Of a stretch of 64,000 nt of DNA, positions 18,178 to 26,913 are shown one piece after another (position 1 is the first letter of the stretch; every line of letters begins with the position of its first letter). The notes beneath the pieces were generated by a model. The model had not been told where the DNA came from and ran no database searches. It saw nothing but the letters and a program-made list of their open reading frames with translations. Source of the DNA: Dolichospermum sp. FACHB-1091 (GTDB lineage: Bacteria; Cyanobacteriota; Cyanobacteriia; Cyanobacteriales; Nostocaceae); NCBI RefSeq assembly GCF_014697585.1, contig NZ_JACJSB010000004.1, positions 169,445 through 233,444 of the forward strand. The letters are read 5' to 3'. The translations under genes and the position numbers were made by a program.

Positions 18178-18721
18178 AGTGTTATCGTTTATTCAGATCG
18201 GTTAAAGTTGAATAGAACTTTTATCAGCAAAGAATTCAGGATTCATCTCCATGATATACTCTGAAGTATCAATAATGAGGTTAATATACCACAGTCTGAT
18301 CAACTTGAGAATTGTCCATGGAGAACAGCTATAATAACGCTCAAGCCGAACTCGATTAACTCTTGAATTTATCTCTTGTGAATTATTATGAATTATTTTT
18401 TATCTTTTAGACTAGTCGGCTATTTTCCATATCACCCTGCCCTTGTATATAGTAACTTCTTCAGAGAAGAATTTCAACAGGAAAAATAATGATCTTTTAA
18501 TTGTCTATTTTCATCATTCCCTGCTTCTTAAGTGTAAAAGATAACTTTTGTTTTCAACCCACTAATACCCCAGGTCGCAAGTTATATTTATGATCTAGTT
18601 TTGACAGAATTATATATAATTAGATCATGACTGTGTAGATAGATAATTTTCATTTACATATAACCAATACGCCCAGACTGAACAATAGATATAAATACCA
18701 ATTTGAAGGAGAATCAGATTA
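18178..18721. other. Divergent spacer upstream of the peroxiredoxin gene
   Basis: No gene or clear repeat is present. It must hold the promoter of the 2-Cys peroxiredoxin gene (+) and of the TonB-like gene (-), but no convincing -35/-10 pair was found. A strong ribosome site (AAGGAG, 18706-18711) precedes the ATG at 18722. Confidence 0.5.
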
Positions 18722-19333
18722 ATGACACTTGCCTATGAGATCCAAGGATGCCTCCGCGTTGGTCAACAGGCTCCCGATTTTGCAGCAACAGCTGTAGCAG
18801 ATCAAGAATTTAAGTCAATTAAATTGTCTGATTATCGCGGCAGATACGTTGTTCTGTTTTTCTACCCCCTAGATTTTACCTTTGTTTGTCCCACTGAGGT
18901 TACCGCATTTAGCGATCGCTATGCAGAATTTAGCAACCTGAATACGGAAGTTTTCGGTATTTCCGTTGATAGTGAATTTTCTCACCTTGCTTGGATTCAA
19001 ACAGATCGTAAATCCGGCGGTGTGGGTGACTTAAATTATCCCCTGGTTTCTGACATTAAAAAAGAAATTAGCGCGGCTTACAACGTTCTCGACCCCTCCT
19101 CCGGTATTGCTTTACGTGGTTTGTTCATTATTGACAAAGATGGCATACTTCAATACGCTACGATCAATAATATGGCTTTTGGTCGCAGTGTAGACGAAAC
19201 TTTGAGAATACTACAGGCAATTCAGCACGTGCAATCTCACCCAGATGAAGTTTGTCCTATTGATTGGCAACCAGGAGATAAAACTATGAATCCTGATCCC
19301 ATCAAGTCTAAAATTTACTTCTCTACTATTTAG
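18722..19333 (+). CDS. Typical 2-Cys peroxiredoxin
   Basis: This 203-residue thiol peroxidase reduces H2O2 and alkyl peroxides, normally with thioredoxin as donor. The peroxidatic cysteine is C56 in [14 protein letters not shown], and the resolving cysteine is C178 in DEVCPIDW, giving the typical 2-Cys arrangement. It is the cyanobacterial/chloroplast BAS1-type enzyme. The C-terminus is extended (SKIYFSTI), as in oxidation-sensitive peroxiredoxins. A second redoxin gene follows after 53 bases on the same strand, suggesting a small oxidative-stress operon. Confidence 0.93.
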   Translation: MTLAYEIQGCLRVGQQAPDFAATAVADQEFKSIKLSDYRGRYVVLFFYPLDFTFVCPTEVTAFSDRYAEFSNLNTEVFGISVDSEFSHLAWIQTDRKSGGVGDLNYPLVSDIKKEISAAYNVLDPSSGIALRGLFIIDKDGILQYATINNMAFGRSVDETLRILQAIQHVQSHPDEVCPIDWQPGDKTMNPDPIKSKIYFSTI

Positions 19334-19386
19334 ATAATTGGGGATTAGGAATTAGTGCGAATTTTACAAATTACAAATTATTCTTC

Positions 19387-19947
19387 ATGCTGACTTCAAC
19401 TGATTTTACTGGCTTATTTAATGAGAGATTTTTGCATAACTTTTTACCTATACCAGCCTTAGATAATTTTAGATTGGGTATAGGAACACCAGATTTTAAA
19501 TTATCAGATATTACTAACAACACCGTTATCAAACTCTCTGATTTCCGAGGTAAACAACCTGTAATACTGGCTTTTACTAGGATTTTCACAGAAAAGCAAT
19601 ATTGTCCATTTTGTTATCCCCATATTAAAGCTTTAAATGAGAATTATGAACAGTTCAAAAGTCGAGGAATCGAAATTCTATTAATTACTAGCACTGACAA
19701 AAAGCAAAGTCAAATCATCGTCAAGGATTTGGGGTTAAAAATGCCATTATTAAGTGATCCTAGTTGCCACACATTCCGTACTTATAAAACTGGACAAGCA
19801 TTAGGAGCGCCTTTACCAGCACAGTTTGTACTAGATAAAGACGGAAAACTGCTCTACAGGCATTTATTTTCCCTACTCAATCATAATGCCAGTATAGAGA
19901 CACTTCTATGGAACCTACGCAATTGTCAGACCAAAAATCTATTGTAG
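19387..19947 (+). CDS. Peroxiredoxin-like (AhpC/TSA, redoxin) protein
   Basis: This 186-residue redoxin-fold protein carries QYCPFCYPH (C73, C76), a CxxC rather than the TxxC of classical peroxiredoxins, with GIEILLITSTDKKQ and PLPAQFVLDKDGKLLYRH further on. It belongs to the broad AhpC/TSA group and may act as a disulfide oxidoreductase or an atypical peroxidase. The last residues (about NCQTKNLL) and the stop are encoded by a mobile repeat beginning near 19913, so the natural C-terminus has been altered. It is probably cotranscribed with the preceding peroxiredoxin. Confidence 0.8.
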   Translation: MLTSTDFTGLFNERFLHNFLPIPALDNFRLGIGTPDFKLSDITNNTVIKLSDFRGKQPVILAFTRIFTEKQYCPFCYPHIKALNENYEQFKSRGIEILLITSTDKKQSQIIVKDLGLKMPLLSDPSCHTFRTYKTGQALGAPLPAQFVLDKDGKLLYRHLFSLLNHNASIETLLWNLRNCQTKNLL

Positions 19948-20034
19948 GGTGCATCAGATATCAACAATCCATTTATTTGCCTGATTTTTGTGGTGGTCAT
20001 GCACCTTAACAATATGCCAGTTGGGTAAGTCCTG
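19913..20034. mobile_element. MITE-like element of about 120 bp, family ACTTACGCAA, copy 1
   Basis: This stretch matches the reverse complement of 25262-25381 over its whole length. Shared landmarks are ACCAAAAATCTATT, GTGCATCAGATATCAA, ATTTATTTGCC and GCCAGTTG(C/G)GTAAGTC. Its ends are decayed inverted repeats (CCTACGCAA and TTGGGTAAGT). It overlaps the 3' end of the redoxin gene. Confidence 0.7.
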
Positions 20035-20073
20035 TTATGCTGCAATTTCTAATATTTGAGTAGATTCACAATT

Positions 20074-20661
20074 TTATATTTGATAATACCAAATATCTTC
20101 TTGTTTCACTATAATCCGGTGCTGAGAAAGTTTATTAATTAATCCTTCCTGTTCTAATTGTCCTAATATACGAGTGATGGTTACACGAGTGGAATTGATC
20201 AGTATTGCTAAGTCTTCATGAGTTAAACGCATATCAATTAATCTTCCTGCTTGTACTTCTGAACCAAATTTTTTTGATAACCATGCTAATAATTGCATCA
20301 ACATGGTTTCTACTTTTTTGTGACTGCGAATTACCATTAATTCTTCTGCTTGTTGAATGTGATCAAGCAAAGTATTTGTAAGTTCAGTCCAATCATATAC
20401 AGGTACAATACTCGCCTCTACCTTGCTTAAACACTCAATATGATAAGGGTTCATTTTTGATAGCAGTTCCCCAACTGTATCCCCCGGCCCCCATAATCCT
20501 AAAGCTACTGTCGTTCCATCTTCTAAATAAGTATAAGTTATGACAAATCCTGCTTTTATTTGCCATAAAGCATTCTTTTTACTTGGCAATAAAGATCGCC
20601 TGGTAAAATGTTGTTGGGTATTGTGAGTAGATGTTTGCACCAGAGTTGTGTGTAATGACAT
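20074..20661 (-). CDS. Crp/Fnr-family transcription regulator
   Basis: This 195-residue protein has an effector-binding jelly roll (WQIKAGFVITYTYLEDGTTV, GLWGPGDTVGELL) and a C-terminal winged helix: LTHEDLAILINSTRVTITRILGQLEQEGLI is the helix-turn-helix. It is shorter than Crp at the N-terminus and lacks the cAMP-binding arginine signature, so the ligand is unknown. It is not NtcA. It may regulate the neighbouring redoxin genes, which are convergent with it, but that is only a suggestion from position. Confidence 0.85.
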   Translation of the reverse strand: MSLHTTLVQTSTHNTQQHFTRRSLLPSKKNALWQIKAGFVITYTYLEDGTTVALGLWGPGDTVGELLSKMNPYHIECLSKVEASIVPVYDWTELTNTLLDHIQQAEELMVIRSHKKVETMLMQLLAWLSKKFGSEVQAGRLIDMRLTHEDLAILINSTRVTITRILGQLEQEGLINKLSQHRIIVKQEDIWYYQI

Positions 20662-20768
20662 CAGTATCTATATTACTTTTTCCCGATATAGTAACCGTAT
20701 TATAGATAAATCTGGTAATAAAAAGCTATTGTCTAGAAATTTCTATAATTTCTATTTAATTGTTCCAT

Positions 20769-22625
20769 TTAATTGTGGCGATTTCTCACCCGTGCAGGAC
20801 TACCTGTAGGAATTGCAGCAATTAATTTTTGCGTGTATTCTTCTTTTGGTTCAAGGTAAATACTTTCAGATGTACCTGATTCTACAATTTTCCCTTGATT
20901 CATGACTAAAATGCGATCGCTCAAAAATTTCACTACACTTAAATCATGGGAAATAAAGATATAAGTGAGTTGAAAATCTGCTTGTAATTCTTTCAATAAG
21001 TTTAAAACCTGCGCTTGTACGGAAACATCTAAAGCTGAAACTGATTCATCACAAATAATAAACTTAGGATTTAAAGCTAAAGCGCGGGCAATACAAACCC
21101 GTTGACGTTGACCACCAGAAAATTGATGAGGATATTTTCTCATATCATCCGCACTTAAACCCACCCTTTCCAAAAGTTCCACTACCCTAGCTTGTTGCTG
21201 TTGTTTTGACTTACCCACACCATGAATTAACAGAGGTTCTATAATCGCTTCCCCAATTTTTATCCGGGGGTTGAGGGAACTAAAAGGATTTTGGAAAATA
21301 ATTTGCATTTCCCGTCGTAAGTGCTGCAAAGTTTTCCCAGTTGAGTGGGTAATATCTTGTCCATCAAAGAATATTTTACCGCTCATGGGTTCGATTAGTC
21401 GCAGCAAGGTTCTACCCAAAGTAGTTTTACCACAACCCGATTCTCCCACCAATCCCAAGGTTTCTCCGGGAAAAACATCAAAGGAAACCCCATTTACAGC
21501 CTTATGGTAGCGTTTTGTTTCTCCAAACACTCCCCGCACAGGGAAACCTACCTCTAAGTTCCGCACGGTTAATAGCGGTTGTTTGGCACTAATATTTGCC
21601 AGTCTTTCCTGAAATTCTTTCTTGGTAATTTCCGCTGGTTTAACTGGTTCTTTAGCCTTAATTATGACTTCTCCCAAATCATTTTCGACTACACTCATGT
21701 AGTCAGAAACAGTTAGGAGTTTGCGGGGACGATGGTTAAGGCTGGGACGACAAGCTACAAGTCCTTTAGTATAAGGATGTTGGGGGTGATTAAAAATTTG
21801 TGCAGCCGCGCCATATTCGACTATTTTACCTTGATACATTACCGCTACTTGGTCAGTAATTTCGGAAATTAATCCCAAGTCATGACTAATAAAAATCATA
21901 GCCATATTGCGACTTTTTTGTAATTCAGACAACAATTCCAAAATGGTCGCTTGTACAGTCACATCTAAAGCTGTAGTTGGTTCATCCGCGACTAACACAG
22001 AAGGATTACAAGAAATTGCCATAGCAATCATAACCCGTTGTAGCTGTCCCCCTGATAATTGATGAGGGTAGCGATCTAGCATTGCTTCCTTATGTTGCTT
22101 TACAAATTGTGCTAATTTAAAACTGTCCAGTACAGACAGATCATAATTAAGATACTCTTGTTGAATTTGGTCATCACTAGGTAAGAGTTTAACCTCTTGT
22201 AAGCCAGCGATCGCAATTGCTTTGGCTTGAACTGCATTCACATTTTGATGACGCATAATTGCCTCTTGCAATTGAAACCCAATACTATAAACTGGATTTA
22301 AAGAACTCATTGGTTCTTGAAAAATCATAGCAATATCACCACCTCGATAAAGCTGCATTTCTTGAGGTGGTAAAGCTAATAAATCCAGTGGTTGGCCATT
22401 GGTTGGAGAAAACCAAATTTCCCCCCCACTAGCTTTACCAGGATATGGCAATAAACCCATAATTGCTAAAGCTGTCACTGACTTTCCACTTCCCGATTCT
22501 CCCACTATTCCTAGAGTTTCACCCTGATGTAACTGAAAGCTAATACCATCTACGGCTTTAACTGTCCTGTTATCACTGATAAATTCAACTTGTAGATTAC
22601 GAACCTCTAGCACTATTTCTTTCAT
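20769..22625 (-). CDS. Double ATP-binding protein of a peptide/nickel-type ABC transporter
   Basis: Two ABC ATPases of the Dpp/Opp class are fused. Counting from the upstream ATG at 22640, Walker A is GESGSGKS (47-54) and GESGCGKT (399-406), the signatures are LSGGQ (195-199) and a second FSGGQRQRV, and Walker B are VADEP and ICDES. The start is set at 22625 (MKEIVLEVRN), which begins just before the first strand; the ATG at 22640 is an alternative. Such fusions (GsiA/YejF type) power import of peptides or similar solutes with separate permeases and a binding protein, none of which is nearby. It starts about 20 bases after the preceding TPR gene, so the two are probably cotranscribed. Confidence 0.9.
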   Translation of the reverse strand: MKEIVLEVRNLQVEFISDNRTVKAVDGISFQLHQGETLGIVGESGSGKSVTALAIMGLLPYPGKASGGEIWFSPTNGQPLDLLALPPQEMQLYRGGDIAMIFQEPMSSLNPVYSIGFQLQEAIMRHQNVNAVQAKAIAIAGLQEVKLLPSDDQIQQEYLNYDLSVLDSFKLAQFVKQHKEAMLDRYPHQLSGGQLQRVMIAMAISCNPSVLVADEPTTALDVTVQATILELLSELQKSRNMAMIFISHDLGLISEITDQVAVMYQGKIVEYGAAAQIFNHPQHPYTKGLVACRPSLNHRPRKLLTVSDYMSVVENDLGEVIIKAKEPVKPAEITKKEFQERLANISAKQPLLTVRNLEVGFPVRGVFGETKRYHKAVNGVSFDVFPGETLGLVGESGCGKTTLGRTLLRLIEPMSGKIFFDGQDITHSTGKTLQHLRREMQIIFQNPFSSLNPRIKIGEAIIEPLLIHGVGKSKQQQQARVVELLERVGLSADDMRKYPHQFSGGQRQRVCIARALALNPKFIICDESVSALDVSVQAQVLNLLKELQADFQLTYIFISHDLSVVKFLSDRILVMNQGKIVESGTSESIYLEPKEEYTQKLIAAIPTGSPARVRNRHN

Positions 22626-22645
22626 ATTATCAATTACCAAACAAT

Positions 22646-24811
22646 TTACAATTTCTCTAAAATATTGGATAATAAATATCCTGGAAGTTTAGACAAAGCT
22701 AAATTTTGTCCTTGAATGCCTAGCTCATTATGGAAAGTACGAATTGTTTTAATAATGTGGTTAATTGTTTTTTGATAGGTTTCTGTTTGTTTACTAAATC
22801 CATTTAGGGCTTGTAAATAATTTTCTAAAGCAGCTTCTAAATGTTGAGAAAGTATTTTTTTGTCTTGATCAAAATACACATTTGTAACTAAATAATAATG
22901 AGCTATTCCTAAATTATTATGTGTCAAACATAAATCAAAACTTAAATTTATATTAGTTAATGATTGAGCAATATTCACAGCTTCTTCATAAGACTTAATA
23001 CATAAGTTAATAAATTGTTGTTGATCTTCCTTTGTTGTTTGATCCTGATTTGCTAGATGCCAATAAGCCATACCGAGATTATTTTGAGTAGCAGCATAGG
23101 CTTGGGGAGCATTTTTTGATGTTCTATATTTTAGTGCTTCAGTGTAAACCTGAATCGCTAATTGGAGATTTTCCCTTGGTTGTTCATATTGAGAAAGATT
23201 CCAATAAGCTGTACCAATGTTATTTTGAATCATCCCATATTTTAGGGGTTCATCTGTCGGGTTATAGTGAACAACTGCTAATTTATAAGCAGCGATCGCT
23301 TTTTTGATATGTTCTACAGGCTGATTATACTGCCCCAAGTTCCAGTAAGCCGTACCTAAGTTATTTTGACAAGCAGCATATTTTAAAGGTTCTATTTCCT
23401 CCTGTCGGTAACGAAGTGTTTCATGGTAAGCAATAACTGCTAAATTCCAGTTTTCCAATGGTTCAGAAAACCTGGCCAAATCACCATAAGCCGCTCCTAA
23501 GTTATTTTGGATACAGGCATAAGTTTCTGGTTGAGTATCACCTCTAATTAGCTTAAGTGCTAATTTATAAAAATCTATACCTTGCTGAATATAGATTTTT
23601 GCTTCTTCTGGATCATCACGGATGCAGTGCAACATCCAATAAAGTGTTCCCAAATCATTCAAAATATCTGGAACTTGTGGAGAACTTTCATCATAGCTAA
23701 TCGCTTGCTGATAAGCGATAATTGCTACCATTAAGTTTTCTAGCTTTTGTTGTCCTTCCTCAATCCGCAACCGATACAAATCACCAAAATTATGATAAGC
23801 AATAGCTAACTCTTCTCCGGTTGCATTCTGAATGTGTAATTGCTCAATTTCCCATAATAATAATATTTCTTGATTTTGTCCGCCATCATCATTACCTAAT
23901 AATCCTTGAACTAATTCTTGTAATTCCTGGTTAATATGAGATAAAGAAGCCAAGCTTTGGTAATCAGTTATTTGAGGAAATTTAACAGGATATTTTTCTG
24001 GTATTTGTGTTAGTAAATATTCGTTTGCATTTAAAGGTAAATTAGGTTTATCCGTTTGTTTAAATGTTTGAGAAATTGCCGCTTCATTAACAAAAAACTC
24101 CTCTATATCTTCCCGATCTAAACTGCTAGAATCTGCAAAAGATTCTGAATAAACTCTATTATCTACCGTTGGTGTAGGTTCTCCCGCGAATACAAATACA
24201 CCCGTTCGACAATGCCAAAAGTTGGGTGCTGATTGCTGAATTGCAAATAACCAAGGACGGGAAACCCAAAATAACAGACTGGATTCTAAAAAACGACTTG
24301 ATTCCTGACTAGATAGATATACCTCACTTAGTTTCAGATAATTCAAAAATAACCGTTGTATTGCTATTGGTTCTTTAGTCAGCATTTCTACCCCCACAAT
24401 TTGAAATCCTGGGGTTGGTAAGGGGCGGCCAGAATTATTTTTTGATCCCCCAATAATAGGAGGCGGATAATTAATTAACCATTGATTTATTTGCGCTATG
24501 GGATTGGGATCGCTTACATTTAATCTGCAAGTAACTAATCTTGGATAAGCTTGTGCGCTAAACTCTTCGCCATTTTCTTGCTGATATACGGTATTTTTGA
24601 GTGGATAAGCTAGGATCGAGTGTAGACGGGCTGCTATCCGATTTCTTAACTTTAAATCATCACATATAGCAAATAGAATTTGTCTACGTAAACCTAGACT
24701 AAGGGCAAGCTTTAGACGTTGATAGACTTGCTGATTCTTAATGTTTCTTGTGTGTATAGGTTCATTCACGCTTGTATGTATTTGGCTTTTGTCCTTTTTT
24801 TCTGTATACAT
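22646..24811 (-). CDS. Large TPR-repeat protein
   Basis: This 721-residue protein has an N-terminal domain of about 230 residues (RLKLALSLGLRRQILFAICD and FAGEPTPTVDN), seen in a cyanobacterial family of unknown function. It is followed by an acidic linker and at least six TPR units (for example CIQNNLGAAYGDL, ACQNNLGTAYWNLGQ, ATQNNLGMAYWHL). It probably acts as a scaffold. The spacing to the downstream ABC ATPase gene is very short, so translational coupling is likely. No catalytic motif is visible. Confidence 0.75.
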   Translation of the reverse strand: MYTEKKDKSQIHTSVNEPIHTRNIKNQQVYQRLKLALSLGLRRQILFAICDDLKLRNRIAARLHSILAYPLKNTVYQQENGEEFSAQAYPRLVTCRLNVSDPNPIAQINQWLINYPPPIIGGSKNNSGRPLPTPGFQIVGVEMLTKEPIAIQRLFLNYLKLSEVYLSSQESSRFLESSLLFWVSRPWLFAIQQSAPNFWHCRTGVFVFAGEPTPTVDNRVYSESFADSSSLDREDIEEFFVNEAAISQTFKQTDKPNLPLNANEYLLTQIPEKYPVKFPQITDYQSLASLSHINQELQELVQGLLGNDDGGQNQEILLLWEIEQLHIQNATGEELAIAYHNFGDLYRLRIEEGQQKLENLMVAIIAYQQAISYDESSPQVPDILNDLGTLYWMLHCIRDDPEEAKIYIQQGIDFYKLALKLIRGDTQPETYACIQNNLGAAYGDLARFSEPLENWNLAVIAYHETLRYRQEEIEPLKYAACQNNLGTAYWNLGQYNQPVEHIKKAIAAYKLAVVHYNPTDEPLKYGMIQNNIGTAYWNLSQYEQPRENLQLAIQVYTEALKYRTSKNAPQAYAATQNNLGMAYWHLANQDQTTKEDQQQFINLCIKSYEEAVNIAQSLTNINLSFDLCLTHNNLGIAHYYLVTNVYFDQDKKILSQHLEAALENYLQALNGFSKQTETYQKTINHIIKTIRTFHNELGIQGQNLALSKLPGYLLSNILEKL

Positions 24812-25261
24812 CCTGACTGAATAAATTCATATCTGACGGTGTTGATTTTTGCCAATGGCACCAAGTTTCTTTTTGTGGCTAACCCCTGGTATGGTAATGT
24901 TTAAGGAATGAAATATGCAAATGACACTGATTTCCTGCTTTAATTTTGGGGTTTCTGGCTTAGATGTTTTATTTTTCAGGATTGATCCAGTTTTTCCGGC
25001 TATATCAGATTTAAAAAATATAATTAGGACTTGCTGTTGAGATCTAAAAGGAATGGCAGATAAGGCTTTTATTTTATCCTTTTTTCGTTCCAAAAAGTTC
25101 CAGGTTTTTGGGTCCTATGATGCTAACAGATCACCTAAACTCTTTCCCCTTCCCTGTCCTTGCAGATAACTTTTATGGCTAGGCCACGCAAGCTATTAGC
25201 AAACCATAATTACACTGCTATTTTGCCATAATAACAAAAAATCAGGCTCTTTGTGAAACAA
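24812..25261. other. Spacer without a supported gene
   Basis: A minus-strand frame of 88 codons (24827-25093) is open, but its sequence is basic and low-complexity with no family resemblance. The rest is AT-rich. Nothing else was seen. Confidence 0.4.
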
Positions 25262-25381
25262 GACTTACGCAACTGGCACATTGGTAAGGTGTATGACTAC
25301 CGCAGAAATCTGGCAAATAAACGGATTTTTGATATCTGATGCACTCTAGAATAGATTTTTGGTGTCACACTTGCGTAAGTA
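25262..25381. mobile_element. MITE-like element of 120 bp, family ACTTACGCAA, copy 2
   Basis: The element is bounded by perfect 10-bp inverted repeats, ACTTACGCAA (25263-25272) and TTGCGTAAGT (25371-25380). It is a full-length inverted copy of the element at 19913-20034. A different element with the same terminal core (AGGACTTACGCA) lies at 58915-59005. Confidence 0.75.
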
Positions 25382-25476
25382 ATAGGAAACTAAGAACCTG
25401 AAATTAGGAAAATTTAAAATTTCTTACATACCCACTGAGGGGTCTTAAACCCAAATTTTTGAGAAAAATTGTGCAA

Positions 25477-25656
25477 TCAACTGACATTGGAAACAGCGAA
25501 AGCAACAAAAATTACCCCCCCAATCAAAAGGGCTGCTGCAATTCCTAAAATAATGTAATTACGCTTTTGAGCGTTAGTTGGAGGTTCAGCTAGTATAACC
25601 TTGGGTTCTTTGGGAAAGTTATTAAGACGGCCACCTTCTTCTGTTGTATAGGGCAT
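25477..25656 (-). CDS. Small light-harvesting-like protein (Ssl1498 type), 59 residues
   Basis: This short gene reads MPYTTEEGGRLNNFPKEPKV, then ILAEPPTNAQKRNYIILGIA and one membrane helix (IILGIAAALLIGGVIFVAFAV), ending SNVS and TGA. The N-terminal pattern and single helix match the small cyanobacterial proteins annotated as Ssl1498-family light-harvesting-like, which are thylakoid proteins of unclear function. A GGAATAAC sequence precedes the ATG as a weak ribosome site. It is monocistronic. Confidence 0.75.
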   Translation of the reverse strand: MPYTTEEGGRLNNFPKEPKVILAEPPTNAQKRNYIILGIAAALLIGGVIFVAFAVSNVS

Positions 25657-25907
25657 AAAGTTATTCCTTGTTATCTTCTTTTGCTTAATGCTATATAAAT
25701 CTTACATTACTCTCATAACATAACAATAGATAAATAGTTACATGATTTAGAATTTCTGACTTTTTACTTATATAGCAATCCTCAGTGGGTTGTGAATGGA
25801 TTTTTTTGAACGAACCACAGAGGACGCAGAGGACGCAGAGGTAGAGAAATCAGCAAACTCTAGATAGAAAAAGGAAAAAGCGGGTAAGATGCTTGCACCA
25901 CAATATT

Positions 25908-26068
25908 ACTACCCAGCAATAGTCTCCGTTACAGGTGAACTCGCACTAGCATACTATTTAATGGGTATTCTACTCGATAAATAAGCTATGAAACCCGCCT
26001 TAGTTGTTAAATTCATCGCATAAGCCATGGCTGGAGCATTTTCAGCCAAAGCGATCGCACTATTAATA
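25908..26068 (-). pseudogene. Duplicated 3' end of thiG, decayed
   Basis: These 161 bases align without gaps to 31933-32093, the 3' end of the intact thiO-thiG gene, with about 17 differences. The frame still reads [19 protein letters not shown] and ends at the same stop position, but an internal TAG replaces the E of PIKEYA. The sequences beyond each end are unrelated in the two copies. The fragment marks the left boundary of the cassette at 26.1-31.9 kb. Confidence 0.9.
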
Positions 26069-26120
26069 TAGTCGTTTTTTAGGTTAAAATAGACAATACA
26101 CTTTAATCAGGTGATTAATC

Positions 26121-26438
26121 ATGACAGAATCTACACCGCAAAGGGTTGTCCGTCGTGGTCGAGTATTTCCCGAAATTCAGTGGACCCAAGAACAAAAAGC
26201 TCAGGAAAAAGCCAGAAGACAGGCTTTTTCTGATCGTTGTTGGGTAATTTTTGAGCGGTTAAAACCGGAAATACTCGATAAATACTATGGTTGGTATATT
26301 GCTATTGAACCTGATAGCGGGGATTATTTTATTGATCAGGATCAAGAGGTAGCTAGTAAAATGGCCAGAGAAAAGTATCCTCATGTCATTCATCATATTT
26401 ATGGCATTAATGAAACGGGAGTTAGTGGCAGAATATGA
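26121..26438 (+). CDS. Small hypothetical protein paired with aspartic protease
   Basis: This 105-residue protein is basic at its start (RVVRRGRVFPEIQWTQEQKA), then has GWYIAIEPDSGDYFIDQDQE and a tail ending GVSGRI. I do not assign a family with confidence. It overlaps the following retropepsin-like gene by four bases (ATGA), so the two are translationally coupled and probably work as a pair. The first gene of such a pair could be an inhibitor, substrate or antitoxin (speculation). Confidence 0.7.
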   Translation: MTESTPQRVVRRGRVFPEIQWTQEQKAQEKARRQAFSDRCWVIFERLKPEILDKYYGWYIAIEPDSGDYFIDQDQEVASKMAREKYPHVIHHIYGINETGVSGRI

Positions 26439-26803
26439 TTGAGGGTAGATTTGGAGATAAAGGTCAAATTTATTTGGAAATTGATTTAATTGATGGAGAT
26501 AATTTCAGTTTTCCTGTAGAAACAATGTTAGACACGGGATTTACTGAATATTTAGCCATGAATAAACAAGATGTACAAAGTCTTGATTGGCCTTTTTTAA
26601 GACAAAATAAATTAAGAACTGCTCAAGGAGAAACTGATTTTGATGTTTATCATGGTAGGGTAATAGTAGATGGTCAAGAGTGGGAAATTCCTGTATTTGC
26701 TGGAGATGAAATACAGGAAATTTTACTGGGTTCTCGATGGTTGAAGTCGTTTGTTTTAGTTGCTAATTATGGTGAGGATAGGGTAAATTTAAATTTGATT
26801 TAA
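26435..26803 (+). CDS. Retropepsin-like (clan AA) aspartic protease
   Basis: This 122-residue protein has the catalytic motif ETMLDTGFTEYLAM (D33-T-G), a central strand pattern (GRVIVDGQEWEIPVF) and the flap/second-half motif EILLGSRWLKSFVLVANY. These are features of single-domain retropepsin-like proteases, which dimerise to form the active site. Such solitary proteins are common in cyanobacteria and their substrates are unknown. It is coupled to the upstream gene and lies 110 bases before the restriction enzyme gene. Confidence 0.8.
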   Translation: MIEGRFGDKGQIYLEIDLIDGDNFSFPVETMLDTGFTEYLAMNKQDVQSLDWPFLRQNKLRTAQGETDFDVYHGRVIVDGQEWEIPVFAGDEIQEILLGSRWLKSFVLVANYGEDRVNLNLI

Positions 26804-26913
26804 TTAAACAATTTCTTATTAAGAATGTTCCAAAAAAACATAAGATTCAAAAACTGTCATTGCGCGGGTAATGAAATGGAGCAAAGCAATCTCAAAACCT
26901 TAGTATTTAATTT

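Noticed and set aside
18601..18630. TTGACA with a nearby TATAAT upstream of the peroxiredoxin gene
   Set aside because: The two boxes are only 8 bases apart, too close for a sigma-70-type promoter, and no good -10 lies at 17 bases.
24827..25093. Minus-strand frame of 88 codons
   Set aside because: Lysine-rich low complexity, no ribosome site, no family resemblance.
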